The position numbers and the translations under genes are program-made. The notes under the pieces are model-generated. The model did no database searches and was not told the DNA's origin. It saw nothing but the letters and a program-made list of their open reading frames with translations. 64,000 nt of DNA from Salipiger mucosus DSM 16094 (GTDB lineage Bacteria; Pseudomonadota; Alphaproteobacteria; Rhodobacterales; Rhodobacteraceae): assembly GCF_000442255.1 (NCBI RefSeq), contig NZ_KE557282.1, forward strand, positions 61,822 to 125,821. Direction: 5' to 3'. Shown here one piece after another: positions 28,804-37,615 of the stretch (the first letter of the stretch is position 1; every line of letters begins with the position of its first letter).

Positions 28804-29975
28804 CAGGGCAGCAGCCCCCGCAGCCAGTCGAGCGGGCGGGTGTCGAAGAAGGCGCGCCCGGTCTGGCCCACCGCGCAGCCGCGCGCGGGGTCCGAGGCAA
28901 GCCCGGGCACCTGCAGCGTCACGTCGTAGCGCTCCAGGTGCTTCTGTGTCGGCGCGACGGCGAGGTTGCGATAGATCCGCTCCGCCCCGGTCCCGGCCAG
29001 CCGCCCGACCCGCGCCTCATGCACGGTATCGCCGCCCGACAGGCGGAAGGTGGCGGCCTGTCCGATCCGCAGGTCGTTGTAGACCATTTCCGTGACCGAC
29101 AGCGTCACGACGATCCCCTCGCAATCCAGCAGACGCAGGATCGGATCGCCGCGCTGCACGGCCACGCCGTCGGACTGCAGCGTCTCCCAGTAGCGCCCGT
29201 TCACCGGCGCGACGATGTCGCCGCCGGCCAGGCCGTTGACCCGCAGCCGCTCGCGGCTGGTGCGCTGGTCCAGCGATGCATGCCGTGCCCGCGCCTCGGC
29301 CAGCCGCGATTCCAGACCCGAGATCACGCTCTCCAGCTCGGTCGCGCGCTGCTCGGCGTTGGGCGAGTCGTTGTAGCCGTCGCCGAGGAACACGCCCGCC
29401 TCGGCCGCGCGCAGGGCAATCTCCAGCACCGCGACCCGCTCGCGCGCGTGGTCCAGCACCAGCGGCGCGACGTAGGGCTCCTGCGGCAGGCGGGCCTGCA
29501 TGTCGTCCACGAGGTCGATCAGCCGCTGATCCGTGTCCGCGGGCATCTCGCCGCCCTCGAGGATCGCGAGGCGCCGTCGCGCGTGCGAAAGCCGCGTGCG
29601 CAGCTCCGACAGGCGGTTCTCGCGAAAGGTGTTCGCGCGCTGCATCAGGCTGTCGCGCATGGCGCGCGTGCTCTCCAGGTCCGCCTCGATCCGCGTCACC
29701 TCGGCCAAGGCGAACTCGCGTTCCATGCGCAGATCGTTCAGCCGGATCGTGTCGACGAGCGTGTCGTCGATCGAGGCGATGACCTCGCCCTCCTGGATGC
29801 GCGCGCCGAAGGGCCGCTCGGACAGCGACAGGTTGCCCGCCGTGGGCGCCCGCACCGTCACGACGGGGGCATTGACCACCGCGTTCGCGCTGGCGCCGGT
29901 CATCTGCTCTCCGACGATCACCCACAGCGCGAACAGGATCAGGGCCACGCTCAGGACCACGCGAAGCGTCTTCAT
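28803..29975 (-). CDS. HlyD-family membrane fusion protein, BgsB-like
   Basis: The protein has 390 residues. One membrane segment (about 5-22) anchors a periplasmic body. The first lipoyl half is VRAPTAGNLSLSERPFGARIQEGEVIASID near 44-73. A long coiled-coil hairpin (about 85-245) follows, then the second lipoyl half GGDIVAPVNGRYW and a beta-barrel domain with LRIGQAATFRLSGGD. It has the layout of membrane fusion proteins that bring a product through the periplasm. It is coupled by overlap to the glucan synthase downstream, as BgsB is to BgsA. It should help export the glucan and may tune synthase activity. Confidence 0.8.
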   Translation of the reverse strand: MKTLRVVLSVALILFALWVIVGEQMTGASANAVVNAPVVTVRAPTAGNLSLSERPFGARIQEGEVIASIDDTLVDTIRLNDLRMEREFALAEVTRIEADLESTRAMRDSLMQRANTFRENRLSELRTRLSHARRRLAILEGGEMPADTDQRLIDLVDDMQARLPQEPYVAPLVLDHARERVAVLEIALRAAEAGVFLGDGYNDSPNAEQRATELESVISGLESRLAEARARHASLDQRTSRERLRVNGLAGGDIVAPVNGRYWETLQSDGVAVQRGDPILRLLDCEGIVVTLSVTEMVYNDLRIGQAATFRLSGGDTVHEARVGRLAGTGAERIYRNLAVAPTQKHLERYDVTLQVPGLASDPARGCAVGQTGRAFFDTRPLDWLRGLLP

Positions 29976-30080
29976 GTCAGGGTCTCCGGGTTTGTCACCG
30001 ACCCGGCGACGGGTTTTTACCGCGAAATGGTCTCGCAGATGACGCCTGCGTGGAACAGGCCCCCGCGCAAGTCCCGGAAA

Positions 30081-31115
30081 TCAGTGAGGCCCTTCCGCAT
30101 CACCACCTTCGGCCCGGGCGACCTGCGCCAGCAGCGCAAGCGTCGCCGGATAGTATCCCTGCGCCGTGCCGCCCGCCGACGCCGGGGGCGCGCGGCGGGC
30201 GGCCAGCGCGGCCACGGCGAGAAAGCCCGGCGCGTTGCTCTGAACCAACGGGTGCGCGTCCGGCCCGGTCACCGTGGCGACATGGCCGGGGGCCGGGGCC
30301 GCGGAAAAGCGCCGCGCGGCGACATTCATCGCCGGATGCCGCCAGCGCCCGGACCATGCGAGGTAGAGCGGGATGCGCAGCGCGTCCCAGCCAAAGCGAT
30401 CCGCCAGCCCCTCGGGCGGGCGCGGGCCCTCGCGGGTCACGCTCACCCAGTCGCGCAGGGCGCGCGGGTCCCTCAGCAGCGTCTCGCCATGCGCGGCGGC
30501 CCGGACAAGCGCCGTCACGCCCGTCGCCTCGCCCAACTCGATCATCGCGCGGGGCACATAATACGAGGGATTGACCAGCACGGTCTCTGCCGTCGCGAGC
30601 GACTGGTCCGAGGGCTTCAGCAGCGGCTCCTTCGGCGCGCGCGGGTCCGGGGCAAGGCAGATCTCCGCGATCGCCCGCGCGATGGGCCCCACCTTGTCCG
30701 CGTGCCCGGTCCAGCCGGAATCCCGGCCCGCCCGCAGCAGGGCCCAGCCGCGCAGCAGGTCGCCGTCCGTCGCGTTGCGCCAGTCCCCGACCGCGCCTGC
30801 CTGCCACTTCCAGGCCATCAGCGCGTCCTGCCGCGTCGCAAGCCGGCGCTGCGTCCAGCCCTCGATCCGCTCGAAGGCCTCGCGGTCGCCGAAGGCCTGC
30901 GCCAGCAGCAGCCCGTAGGCCTGTCCCTCGGAATGGCTGATCGCCTCCTGCCCGTCGTCGATCACCCGCCCTTCGGGCGCGAGGAAGGCGGCTTTCCACG
31001 TCTCCCAGTCGCCCCGCTGCGGCGCCGGCCGGGCGCCCTGCGCGGCGGCGCTCCCGGCGATGAGGCCGGTCAGGGCGAACAGTACGGAACGCCTGTACGG
31101 GTCGTACGGATGCAT
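30081..31115 (-). CDS. Glycoside hydrolase family 8 (BcsZ-like endoglucanase)
   Basis: The protein has 344 residues with an N-terminal signal (RRSVLFALTGLIAGSAAAQG). GH8 landmarks are present: catalytic acid E63 in HSEGQAYGLLLAQ and catalytic base region NATDGDLLRGWALL (D117). FGWDALRIPLYLAW lies in the C-terminal half. GH8 enzymes cut beta-1,4 or mixed beta-1,3-1,4 glucans by inversion. In cellulose operons BcsZ trims the nascent chain in the periplasm. Here it precedes the BgsB/BgsA-like pair in the same direction, so it probably edits that glucan. Confidence 0.85.
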   Translation of the reverse strand: MHPYDPYRRSVLFALTGLIAGSAAAQGARPAPQRGDWETWKAAFLAPEGRVIDDGQEAISHSEGQAYGLLLAQAFGDREAFERIEGWTQRRLATRQDALMAWKWQAGAVGDWRNATDGDLLRGWALLRAGRDSGWTGHADKVGPIARAIAEICLAPDPRAPKEPLLKPSDQSLATAETVLVNPSYYVPRAMIELGEATGVTALVRAAAHGETLLRDPRALRDWVSVTREGPRPPEGLADRFGWDALRIPLYLAWSGRWRHPAMNVAARRFSAAPAPGHVATVTGPDAHPLVQSNAPGFLAVAALAARRAPPASAGGTAQGYYPATLALLAQVARAEGGDAEGPH

Positions 31116-31212
31116 CGGTCGGGCGGGCCTCTCGCGGTCATCGGTCTGCCTGCGCCTAGCACGACCCGGGACCCCGCGTGTCCGGAAAACCGCCTCTCTG
31201 GCGCAGCCGTGA

Positions 31213-32109
31213 TCAATGCCCCAGCAGGCGCGCCAGTGCCAGCGCGAGCGGCCAGCGGTTCATCGCGTAGACATGCAGCGCCGGCGCGCCGTAGCCCACG
31301 AGCCGCCGCGCCTGCTCGACGGTCGCCACGGCCGAGAGGTAGGGCATCGTCTCGGGCGCCTGTTCCGCCTGTGAAAACAGGTGGTTGAGCCAGTCCGGAA
31401 CGTGCGCCCCGTTCTCCCGGGCAAAGCCGCGCAGGCGGCTCCAGCCCTCGAGCGGCATCAGTCCCGGCACGATGGGCGCGTCGATCCCGTGCCGCGCGCA
31501 GGTCTCCAGGAACCGCCCGTAGGCCTCCGGGTCGAGCACGAACTGGCAGACCGCGCTCGTCGCCCCGGCGTCCAGCTTGGCCTTGAGATGATCGATATCC
31601 GCCTCCAGCGTGTCCGCCTCGGGATGCTTCTCGGGATAGGCGGCCACGGAAATTTCAAAGGGATGACAATCCCTTAGTGCCGCAACGAGGTCGGCGGCAT
31701 GCGCGAAGCCCGGGGGCAGGGGCCCCTGCACCGCACGCGGCCGGTCGCCCCGCAGCGCGAGGATCCGCGTGATCCCGGCTTCCCAGAACCCCTCGGCCGC
31801 CGCCAGCGCATCCTCGCGCGAGAGCCCCAGCGCCGTGAGATGCGCCGTCACCGGCCGCCCCGCGATCCGCGCGACCTCGACCGCCGTGTCATGCGTGCCC
31901 GTCCGCGTGGTCCCGCCCGCGCCCATCGTCACCGAAAAGCCCTTGCCCGCCACGGGGGCAAGGCGCTCCACCGTCTCGCGCAGCGCCTCCCGCCGCTCGG
32001 CGCTGCGCGGCGGAAACAGCTCGAAGCCCAGCGGCACCGCGCCGCGCGACTCCACGAGCCGCCGCAGCAGGGCGTCGGTCGGCTCCGGTATCAGCGGCGC
32101 GCCACGCAT
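31213..32109 (-). CDS. metF: Methylenetetrahydrofolate reductase (MetF-like)
   Basis: The protein has 298 residues, the normal size of the bacterial FAD-containing TIM barrel. Motifs: GFELFPPRS with the catalytic Glu near residue 30, FSVTMGAGG, ITRILALRGDRP, ISVAAYPEKHPEA, and the FAD/folate motif VCQFVLDPEAY followed by VPGLMPLEGW. It interconverts 5,10-methylene-THF and 5-methyl-THF. It lies 9 bases downstream of a GcvT/DmdA-type demethylase gene on the same strand. This is the arrangement seen when MetF is used backwards to recycle 5-methyl-THF produced by demethylation, as with ligM-metF. It need not be the housekeeping methionine enzyme. Confidence 0.9.
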   Translation of the reverse strand: MRGAPLIPEPTDALLRRLVESRGAVPLGFELFPPRSAERREALRETVERLAPVAGKGFSVTMGAGGTTRTGTHDTAVEVARIAGRPVTAHLTALGLSREDALAAAEGFWEAGITRILALRGDRPRAVQGPLPPGFAHAADLVAALRDCHPFEISVAAYPEKHPEADTLEADIDHLKAKLDAGATSAVCQFVLDPEAYGRFLETCARHGIDAPIVPGLMPLEGWSRLRGFARENGAHVPDWLNHLFSQAEQAPETMPYLSAVATVEQARRLVGYGAPALHVYAMNRWPLALALARLLGH

Positions 32110-32118
32110 CGGCCCGCC

Positions 32119-33438
32119 TCAGACGACGTAGTCCCGCCCGGCCGCCCGCGCCCGTTCGCGGGCGCTGGGATGGGCCGAAGGGCGAAAGGGCACCTGCACC
32201 ACCTCGGCCGCGACCGGCTGGCCCGATTGATCGCAATAGGCCTCGGGCAGCTCGACCGTCAGCCGCGTGCCAAGCTCGGACAGCTCGTGCGGAACGAACC
32301 CCAGCGCGATGTTGTGGCACAGCTCGGGCGACCACCAGGGCGAGGTGACATATCCCACCCGCCCACGATCTGGCGCGGAAACCAGCCAGAAATCAGGGGC
32401 ATAATCGGTGATCGGCCGTCCCCCGATGGCGAGGCCGACCATCTTCAGCCGGAACGGATAGCGCCCGGCGTCGATCTCGGCCCGCTGCGCCTCGAGCGCG
32501 GCGCGGCCGATGTAGTCGGCCTCCTTCCTGCGCGGCACCTGGTAGGCGAGGTTGACCTGGAAGGGCGATGTCTCGGTGTCCATGTCCTGCCCCCAGGACA
32601 GGATGCCGGCAGCGATGCGCCGGTGATGCGCGGGCGCGACCACCCGCAGACCGTAGCGCGCGCCGTGCCCGCGCAGGGCATACCAGACCGCCTCGGCGTT
32701 GAGCGTGGCGTCGCGCAGGTAGACCTCGAAGCCGGCCTCCCCGGAAAAGCCGGTCTGGCTGACCAGCACCGGACAGCCCGCCAGTTCCGCCTCCATCAGG
32801 CCGTAGTAGGGCATCTCGCGGATCGCCTTGCCGAAGAGGTCGGCCATGAAGTCCTCGGAGAGCGGCCCCTGGATCTGCAGCGGCGAGACGTCGAGCTCGG
32901 CGATGTCAACGTCGTAGCCCAGGCCCGTGTTGACGCCCTGCAGCCAGAGCAGCAGGTCGCTGTCCGAGGTCGAGAACCAGAACTCTTCGCGGTCGAGCCG
33001 CAGCAGCACGGGATCGTTCAGGATACCGCCCTTGTCGTTGCAGACGATCACGTACTTTCCGCGCATCGGCTCGATCTTCGTGGCATCCCGCGTCACGATC
33101 CGGTTCACGAAGGCCTCGGCCCCGGGGCCGCGCACGCGGATCTGGCGTTCGACCGCGACGTTCCAGAGCGTCACGCGGTTCACCAGCGCGTCGTATTCGG
33201 CCATCGCGCCGCCGTCCTCGGGGCGGATATAGCCGCGCGGGTGATACATGCGGTTGTAGACCGTGGCCCGCCAGCAGCCGGCCTCGATGGACAGGTGCCA
33301 GAACGGTGATTTCCGCACCCGCGTCGAGATCAGCATCTGCACCGGCGTCGGCCCCGACTGCCGGAGGTTGATCGGCACCAGGCGGTCGGACTGATCGACG
33401 CCGGGCACGTTCGGATGCACCCTTTCCTGCGGTTTCAT
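32119..33438 (-). CDS. THF-dependent demethylase of the GcvT/DmdA family
   Basis: The protein has 439 residues, longer than DMSP demethylase DmdA (about 365). The N-terminal GcvT fold is clear: LWNVAVERQIRVRGPGAEAF, GGILNDPVLLRL, SDSDLLLWLQGVNTGLG, VSPLQIQGP. SQTGFSGEAGFEVYL and a GCV_T C-terminal barrel follow. The pattern is nearest to DmdA-like proteins. The extra N-terminal part of about 60 residues (MKPQERVHPNVPGVDQSDRL) and divergent loops leave the methylated substrate open: DMSP, another S- or N-methyl compound, or an aromatic methyl ether are all possible. ATG 33438 has GGGGGG in front. Coupled to metF. Confidence 0.75.
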   Translation of the reverse strand: MKPQERVHPNVPGVDQSDRLVPINLRQSGPTPVQMLISTRVRKSPFWHLSIEAGCWRATVYNRMYHPRGYIRPEDGGAMAEYDALVNRVTLWNVAVERQIRVRGPGAEAFVNRIVTRDATKIEPMRGKYVIVCNDKGGILNDPVLLRLDREEFWFSTSDSDLLLWLQGVNTGLGYDVDIAELDVSPLQIQGPLSEDFMADLFGKAIREMPYYGLMEAELAGCPVLVSQTGFSGEAGFEVYLRDATLNAEAVWYALRGHGARYGLRVVAPAHHRRIAAGILSWGQDMDTETSPFQVNLAYQVPRRKEADYIGRAALEAQRAEIDAGRYPFRLKMVGLAIGGRPITDYAPDFWLVSAPDRGRVGYVTSPWWSPELCHNIALGFVPHELSELGTRLTVELPEAYCDQSGQPVAAEVVQVPFRPSAHPSARERARAAGRDYVV

Positions 33439-33659
33439 GCTGTTTCCCCCCTTGTGCTCCTCTCCCCCTGCAGGGTGCGCCCAAAACCCTGATCGCGCAA
33501 CGGCGCCGCCGTGGGAGCAGGGCAAGGCGCCGGACGAAAGGGGTATTCCGGGTCCGGCTTCCCGGCGTTTCGCGGGTCGAGGGGGCCTTCACGAAGCGCC
33601 ACAAAGTGTGTATCAACAATCTGGATTTGTATTCGGCGGGATGAAACGAAGGGGGTCGC
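33439..33659. promoter_or_regulatory. Divergent promoter between the demethylase and the ArsR-type regulator, with shared motif copy 1
   Basis: The minus strand at 33611-33632 reads ATACAAATC, 8 bases, TGATA. The same bipartite motif with the same spacing recurs in front of the GH51 gene at 34655-34677. It is a candidate binding site of the regulator that starts at 33660. Confidence 0.45.
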
Positions 33660-34589
33660 ATGCAGGGACGGTTCATGGTCGTGGACCCGGAAAAGGACTT
33701 CGCGGTGCTCAAGGGCCTGTCCTCGCCGACCCGGATACGCATCCTGAAGCTGCTGCACGAGAACGGCCCGACCAACGTCAACGTCATCGCCGAACAGCTC
33801 GAGCTACCGCAGTCATCGGTCTCGACCAACGTCCGCGCGCTCGAGGCTGCCGGGCTGATCGAGACCGAGCTGCGCAACGCCCGGAAGGGCACGCAGAAGA
33901 TCTGCCGCACGCGCTACGACGAGCTGATCGTCGCCTTCCAGCGCAGCTTCGACTCGCCGCGCGACGACACGCTCGAGGTGGCCATGCCGCTGGGGCTCTA
34001 TTCCAACTGCGAGGTCACCGCGCCCTGTGGCATCTGCTCGCCCGAGGGGATCATCGGGCTGCTGGATGTGCCGGCCACCTTCCTCGAACCCGACCGGATG
34101 AAGACCGCGCTCCTGTGGTTCACCAGCGGCTACGTGGAGTACCAGTTTCCAAGCAACTCCAGTGTCTTGGGTGCCGGCCTCGCGGGGGTGGAACTGTCGA
34201 TGGAATGCTCCTCGGAGGTCCCGGGGACCGACCCGGACTGGCCCTCGGACATCACCGTCTCGATCAACGGCGTGCCGCTCGGTGACTGGACCTCGCCCGG
34301 GGATTTCGGCGACAAGCGCGGGCGTTACACGCCGCAGTGGTGGAAGCTCAAGGGCTCGCAATACGGCATGCTCAAGACCTGGTCGGTGACGCCACAGGGC
34401 AGCTTCGTCGACGGGGTCCGGATCTCGGACGTGACGCTGGACGACCTCGACCTCTCAGCGCACCGCTCGATTCGCGTCCGCATCGAGGTGCGCGCCGATG
34501 CGCAGCATCCCGGCGGGCTCAACATCTTCGGCCGGGGCTTCGGCAACTACGACCAGGACATCGTCCTGCGGATGAGAATGCAGCCCTGA
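33660..34589 (+). CDS. ArsR-type HTH regulator with a large C-terminal effector domain
   Basis: The protein has 309 residues. Residues about 10-90 are an ArsR/SmtB-type winged helix: LKGLSSPTRIRILKLLHENG, NVIAEQLELPQSSVSTNVRALEAAGLI. No metal-binding CxC signature is in the recognition helix. The C-terminal 210 residues are unusual for ArsR: they include CEVTAPCGICSPEG and a beta-rich part with SINGVPLGDW and WKLKGSQYGMLKTW, which recalls regulators next to sugar-hydrolase genes. It sits just upstream of the arabinofuranosidase and CUT1 operon in the same direction and probably senses an arabinoside. AAGGGGG precedes ATG 33660; a second ATG five codons later is possible. Confidence 0.8.
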   Translation: MQGRFMVVDPEKDFAVLKGLSSPTRIRILKLLHENGPTNVNVIAEQLELPQSSVSTNVRALEAAGLIETELRNARKGTQKICRTRYDELIVAFQRSFDSPRDDTLEVAMPLGLYSNCEVTAPCGICSPEGIIGLLDVPATFLEPDRMKTALLWFTSGYVEYQFPSNSSVLGAGLAGVELSMECSSEVPGTDPDWPSDITVSINGVPLGDWTSPGDFGDKRGRYTPQWWKLKGSQYGMLKTWSVTPQGSFVDGVRISDVTLDDLDLSAHRSIRVRIEVRADAQHPGGLNIFGRGFGNYDQDIVLRMRMQP

Positions 34590-34654
34590 CCGGGGCTTGG
34601 CCGCGCCCCCGGCCGCCCCGCCATCTCGGGGCTTGACGCAGTTCCCTCCGCTGC

Positions 34655-34677
34655 ATACAAATCAAAAAAGATGATAT
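34655..34677 (+). promoter_or_regulatory. Shared motif copy 2 upstream of the GH51 gene
   Basis: ATACAAATC (34655-34663), 8 bases, TGATAT (34672-34677). It also sits inside a wider dyad TGCATA...TATGCA (34653-34680). This is the only AT-rich block in the 122-base gap. Confidence 0.45.
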
Positions 34678-34711
34678 GCACCCATAAATCGGGCGCATAA
34701 GGGGGGAGAGC

Positions 34712-36223
34712 ATGAAGACACGCGTGACCATCCACCGGGATTTCGCGATCTCGCGGATCGACGACCGGCTGTACTCGGCCTTCATCGAGCACATGGGCCG
34801 GGCGATCTACTCGGGGATCTACGAGCCCGGCCATCCGCAGGCGGACGCCAACGGCTTCCGCCGCGACGTGATGGAGATGGTGCGCGATCTCAACGTGCCC
34901 GCGATCCGCTACCCGGGCGGCAACTTCGTCTCGGCCTACGACTGGAAGGACGGCGTCGGCCCGCGCGACGAACGGCCGGTGCGGCTCGACCTCGCGTGGC
35001 GGTCCAAGGAGACCAACCAGGTCGGCACCAACGAGTTCGCGGTCTGGGCCAAGGATGCGGGCATCGAGATGATGCTGGCGGTGAACCTCGGCACCGGCGG
35101 GTTGCAGGACGCCCGCGAGTACATGGAATACGTCAACCATTCCGGCGGCACCCACTGGTCGGATCTGCGCCGCGCGCACGGGGTCGAACAGCCCTACGGC
35201 GTCAAGATGTGGTGCCTCGGCAACGAGATGGATGGCCCCTGGCAGATCGGCCACCGCGAGGCCAAGGACTATGGCCGCATCGCGGACGAGACCTCGAAGG
35301 CGCTCAAGGCCTTCGATCCCTCGATCGAGACCATTGTCTGCGGCTCCTCCAACGACGAGATGCCGACCTATCCCGAATGGGAGCGCGAGGTGCTCGAGGA
35401 ATGCTACGAGAGCGTCGACTACATCTCGCTGCACAAGTACTTCGGCAACCGCAGCCGCGACACGCTCAACTACTTCGGCAAGATCGAGCAGACCGGGCGC
35501 TACATCCAGACCGTCGGCGGCGTGATCGACTACGTGAAGGCCAAGAAGCGGGCGAAGAACGACATCTACATCTGCTTCGACGAGTGGAACGTCTGGTATC
35601 ACCAGCGCGCCGAGGACAAGCAGCGGGTCAAGGAGTGGGACTGGCCCGAGGCACCGCCGCTGCTGGAAGAGACCTACAACTTCGAGGATGCTCTTTTCAT
35701 CGGCGGTTTGCTCAACGAGTTCATCCGCCAGTCCGACCGGGTGAAGATCGCCTGCATCGCGCAGCTCGTGAACGTGATCGCGCCGATCCGGGCCGAGCGC
35801 GGCGGGCCGGCCTGGCGGCAGACGATCTACTGGCCCTACCAGATGGCGAGCCTCTACGGCCGGGGCAGGGCGCTGCGCGCCGAGGTCGAGGCGCCGACCT
35901 ATGATTGCCGGGTGGGCGACGACATTTCCTACCTCGACGTGGCCGTGACCCACGACGATGCGGCGGGAATGCTGACCGTCTTCGTGCTGAACCGCCACCT
36001 GACCGAAACCGCCGAGCTGAGCATGGACATGGCGGGCTTCGCGCCGGACGGCATCGAGATGCACAAGGTGATGCAGGGCCACGATCTGATGGCGACGAAC
36101 GGGCCCGAGACGCCCGACAAGGTCGCCCTGGACGACTGCCGCGACGCGGCGGTCGAGGACGGGCAGCTGCGCGGGCGCCTCGCGCCGCTGTCCTACCACG
36201 TGATCCGCATGCGGGTGACCTGA
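34712..36223 (+). CDS. abfA: Alpha-L-arabinofuranosidase, GH51
   Basis: The protein has 503 residues, the usual size of bacterial GH51 intracellular enzymes. It releases terminal alpha-L-arabinofuranosyl residues with retention. The acid/base is E172 in KMWCLGNEMDGPWQ and the nucleophile is E291 in ICFDEWNVWY. IRYPGGNFVSAYDWKDGVGP is the typical barrel strand. The end SYHVIRMRV is the C-terminal beta-sandwich. There is no signal peptide, so it acts in the cytoplasm on imported arabino-oligosaccharides. It sits between the ArsR-type regulator and the CUT1 importer and is likely co-transcribed with the latter. Confidence 0.93.
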   Translation: MKTRVTIHRDFAISRIDDRLYSAFIEHMGRAIYSGIYEPGHPQADANGFRRDVMEMVRDLNVPAIRYPGGNFVSAYDWKDGVGPRDERPVRLDLAWRSKETNQVGTNEFAVWAKDAGIEMMLAVNLGTGGLQDAREYMEYVNHSGGTHWSDLRRAHGVEQPYGVKMWCLGNEMDGPWQIGHREAKDYGRIADETSKALKAFDPSIETIVCGSSNDEMPTYPEWEREVLEECYESVDYISLHKYFGNRSRDTLNYFGKIEQTGRYIQTVGGVIDYVKAKKRAKNDIYICFDEWNVWYHQRAEDKQRVKEWDWPEAPPLLEETYNFEDALFIGGLLNEFIRQSDRVKIACIAQLVNVIAPIRAERGGPAWRQTIYWPYQMASLYGRGRALRAEVEAPTYDCRVGDDISYLDVAVTHDDAAGMLTVFVLNRHLTETAELSMDMAGFAPDGIEMHKVMQGHDLMATNGPETPDKVALDDCRDAAVEDGQLRGRLAPLSYHVIRMRVT

Positions 36224-36291
36224 CGAGCAGTGCACAGGGCCGCCGGGTCGAGGAGGACCGGGCGGATCAATCCAAGGGAGGAGACGATACA

Positions 36292-37536
36292 ATGACCATT
36301 CGACCGAATGTTCCGATGATGAAGGGCGCGACCGCCGCGCTGCTTCTGTCCTCGGTCGCCAGCGGCGCGCTGGCGCAGGACGCCATCCGCGTCATCAGCC
36401 ACCGCCAGCCCGCGCTGGAATACTACACCCAGCAGATGGTCGAGGCGCTGCCCGAGGGCCGCGTGAACGTCGAGCTGATGCCCATCGACAAGGAGCTCGA
36501 GCTGGCCTCGATCACCATGTCCTCGGAATCCGACGCCATTGACGTGCTCTACCTCACGGACTCGTCCTTCAAGCGCTTCGCCGCGAACGGCTGGCTCGAG
36601 CCCATCGACGACCTCTGGGAGAAATACAGCGACGAGTACGACCTCGACGACTTCCCGCAGTCGGTGATCGATGCGGTCAGCTACGATGGCAGCATCTACG
36701 CCATGCCGATCCTGACCAACACCGAGCTGTTCTTCTACCGCAAGGACCTGCTGGACGAGGCCGGGATCGAGCCGCCCGAGACCATGGATGACTACATGGC
36801 CGCGGCCTCCGAGATGGACTCGGCCCGCCGCGCCGGCACGATCATGTCGCTGAAGCCGGTGGATGCCGCGCTGAACGAGGCGCACTGGTACATGAACGCC
36901 ATCGGCGACGGCTGGTTCGACGAGGACTGGAAGCCGATCTTCAACAACGAGGCGGGCGTTGCGGCGATCACCCGGCTCAAGGAAATGTCGGAATACGCGC
37001 CGCGCGGCTTCACCGCGCATGCCAACGACGAATCCACCATCAACCTGCAGCAGGGCCTCGCGACCATGGGCCTGCAGTGGTTCACCCGCGCCGCCGCCAT
37101 GGACAATCCCGAGCAGTCGCGCGTCGTGGACCAGATCGACTGGGTGGCGCCCCCGGGCGGCGGTGCGCGCGTGGCCAACGACGGCTTCGCGATCTCGGCC
37201 TTCTCGTCGGGCGACCGCGAGGAGATGTTCAAGATGATGGCCGAGGCCGCCAGCAAGGAAAGCATGCAGGAAGGCGCGAAATACGCCATGCCGCCGCGGC
37301 TGTCGGTGCTGGAGAACGCCGAGCTGGCCGAGCAGTTCCGCTGGTATCCGGCCGCCCGCGCCGCGCTGGAAAGCGGCAAGGCCTTCCCGGCGATGCCCGA
37401 CTTCAACGACGTCGGCGAGATCGTCACGCGCCACATCCTGCGCGCCGTGACGGGCGAGGCCGAGGTCAAGGAGGCGCTGGACCAGGCCGCCGCCGAGACC
37501 GAGGAACTGCTCGCCGGCCGCGGCTACTACGACTGA
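36292..37536 (+). CDS. CUT1-family sugar ABC transporter substrate-binding protein
   Basis: The protein has 414 residues with a Sec signal (cleavage after GALA, near residue 28). It has the extracellular binding-protein family 1 layout (MalE/UgpB-like): AIDVLYLTDSSFKRFAANGWLEP, GSIYAMPILTNTELFFYRKDLL, and a C-terminal lobe ending VTGEAEVKEALDQAAAETEELL. The ligand is probably an arabinose-containing oligosaccharide because the GH51 gene precedes it. AGGGAGGAG lies 10 bases upstream of the ATG. A strong hairpin follows the stop. Confidence 0.88.
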   Translation: MTIRPNVPMMKGATAALLLSSVASGALAQDAIRVISHRQPALEYYTQQMVEALPEGRVNVELMPIDKELELASITMSSESDAIDVLYLTDSSFKRFAANGWLEPIDDLWEKYSDEYDLDDFPQSVIDAVSYDGSIYAMPILTNTELFFYRKDLLDEAGIEPPETMDDYMAAASEMDSARRAGTIMSLKPVDAALNEAHWYMNAIGDGWFDEDWKPIFNNEAGVAAITRLKEMSEYAPRGFTAHANDESTINLQQGLATMGLQWFTRAAAMDNPEQSRVVDQIDWVAPPGGGARVANDGFAISAFSSGDREEMFKMMAEAASKESMQEGAKYAMPPRLSVLENAELAEQFRWYPAARAALESGKAFPAMPDFNDVGEIVTRHILRAVTGEAEVKEALDQAAAETEELLAGRGYYD

Positions 37537-37555
37537 CCCTCACCTCCCGCGACAA

Positions 37556-37583
37556 GGCCCGCGGCGCCCCGGCGCCGCGGGCC
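37556..37583 (+). terminator. Intercistronic hairpin between binding-protein and permease genes
   Basis: Perfect inverted repeat GGCCCGCGGCGCC (37556-37568) / GGCGCCGCGGGCC (37571-37583), 20 bases after the stop and 33 before the permease ATG, without a T tract. Such hairpins commonly stabilise the upstream mRNA and lower permease expression. Confidence 0.55.
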
Positions 37584-37615
37584 GACCTTGAGGCTCTGAC
37601 ACGGGACTTTCCGAC

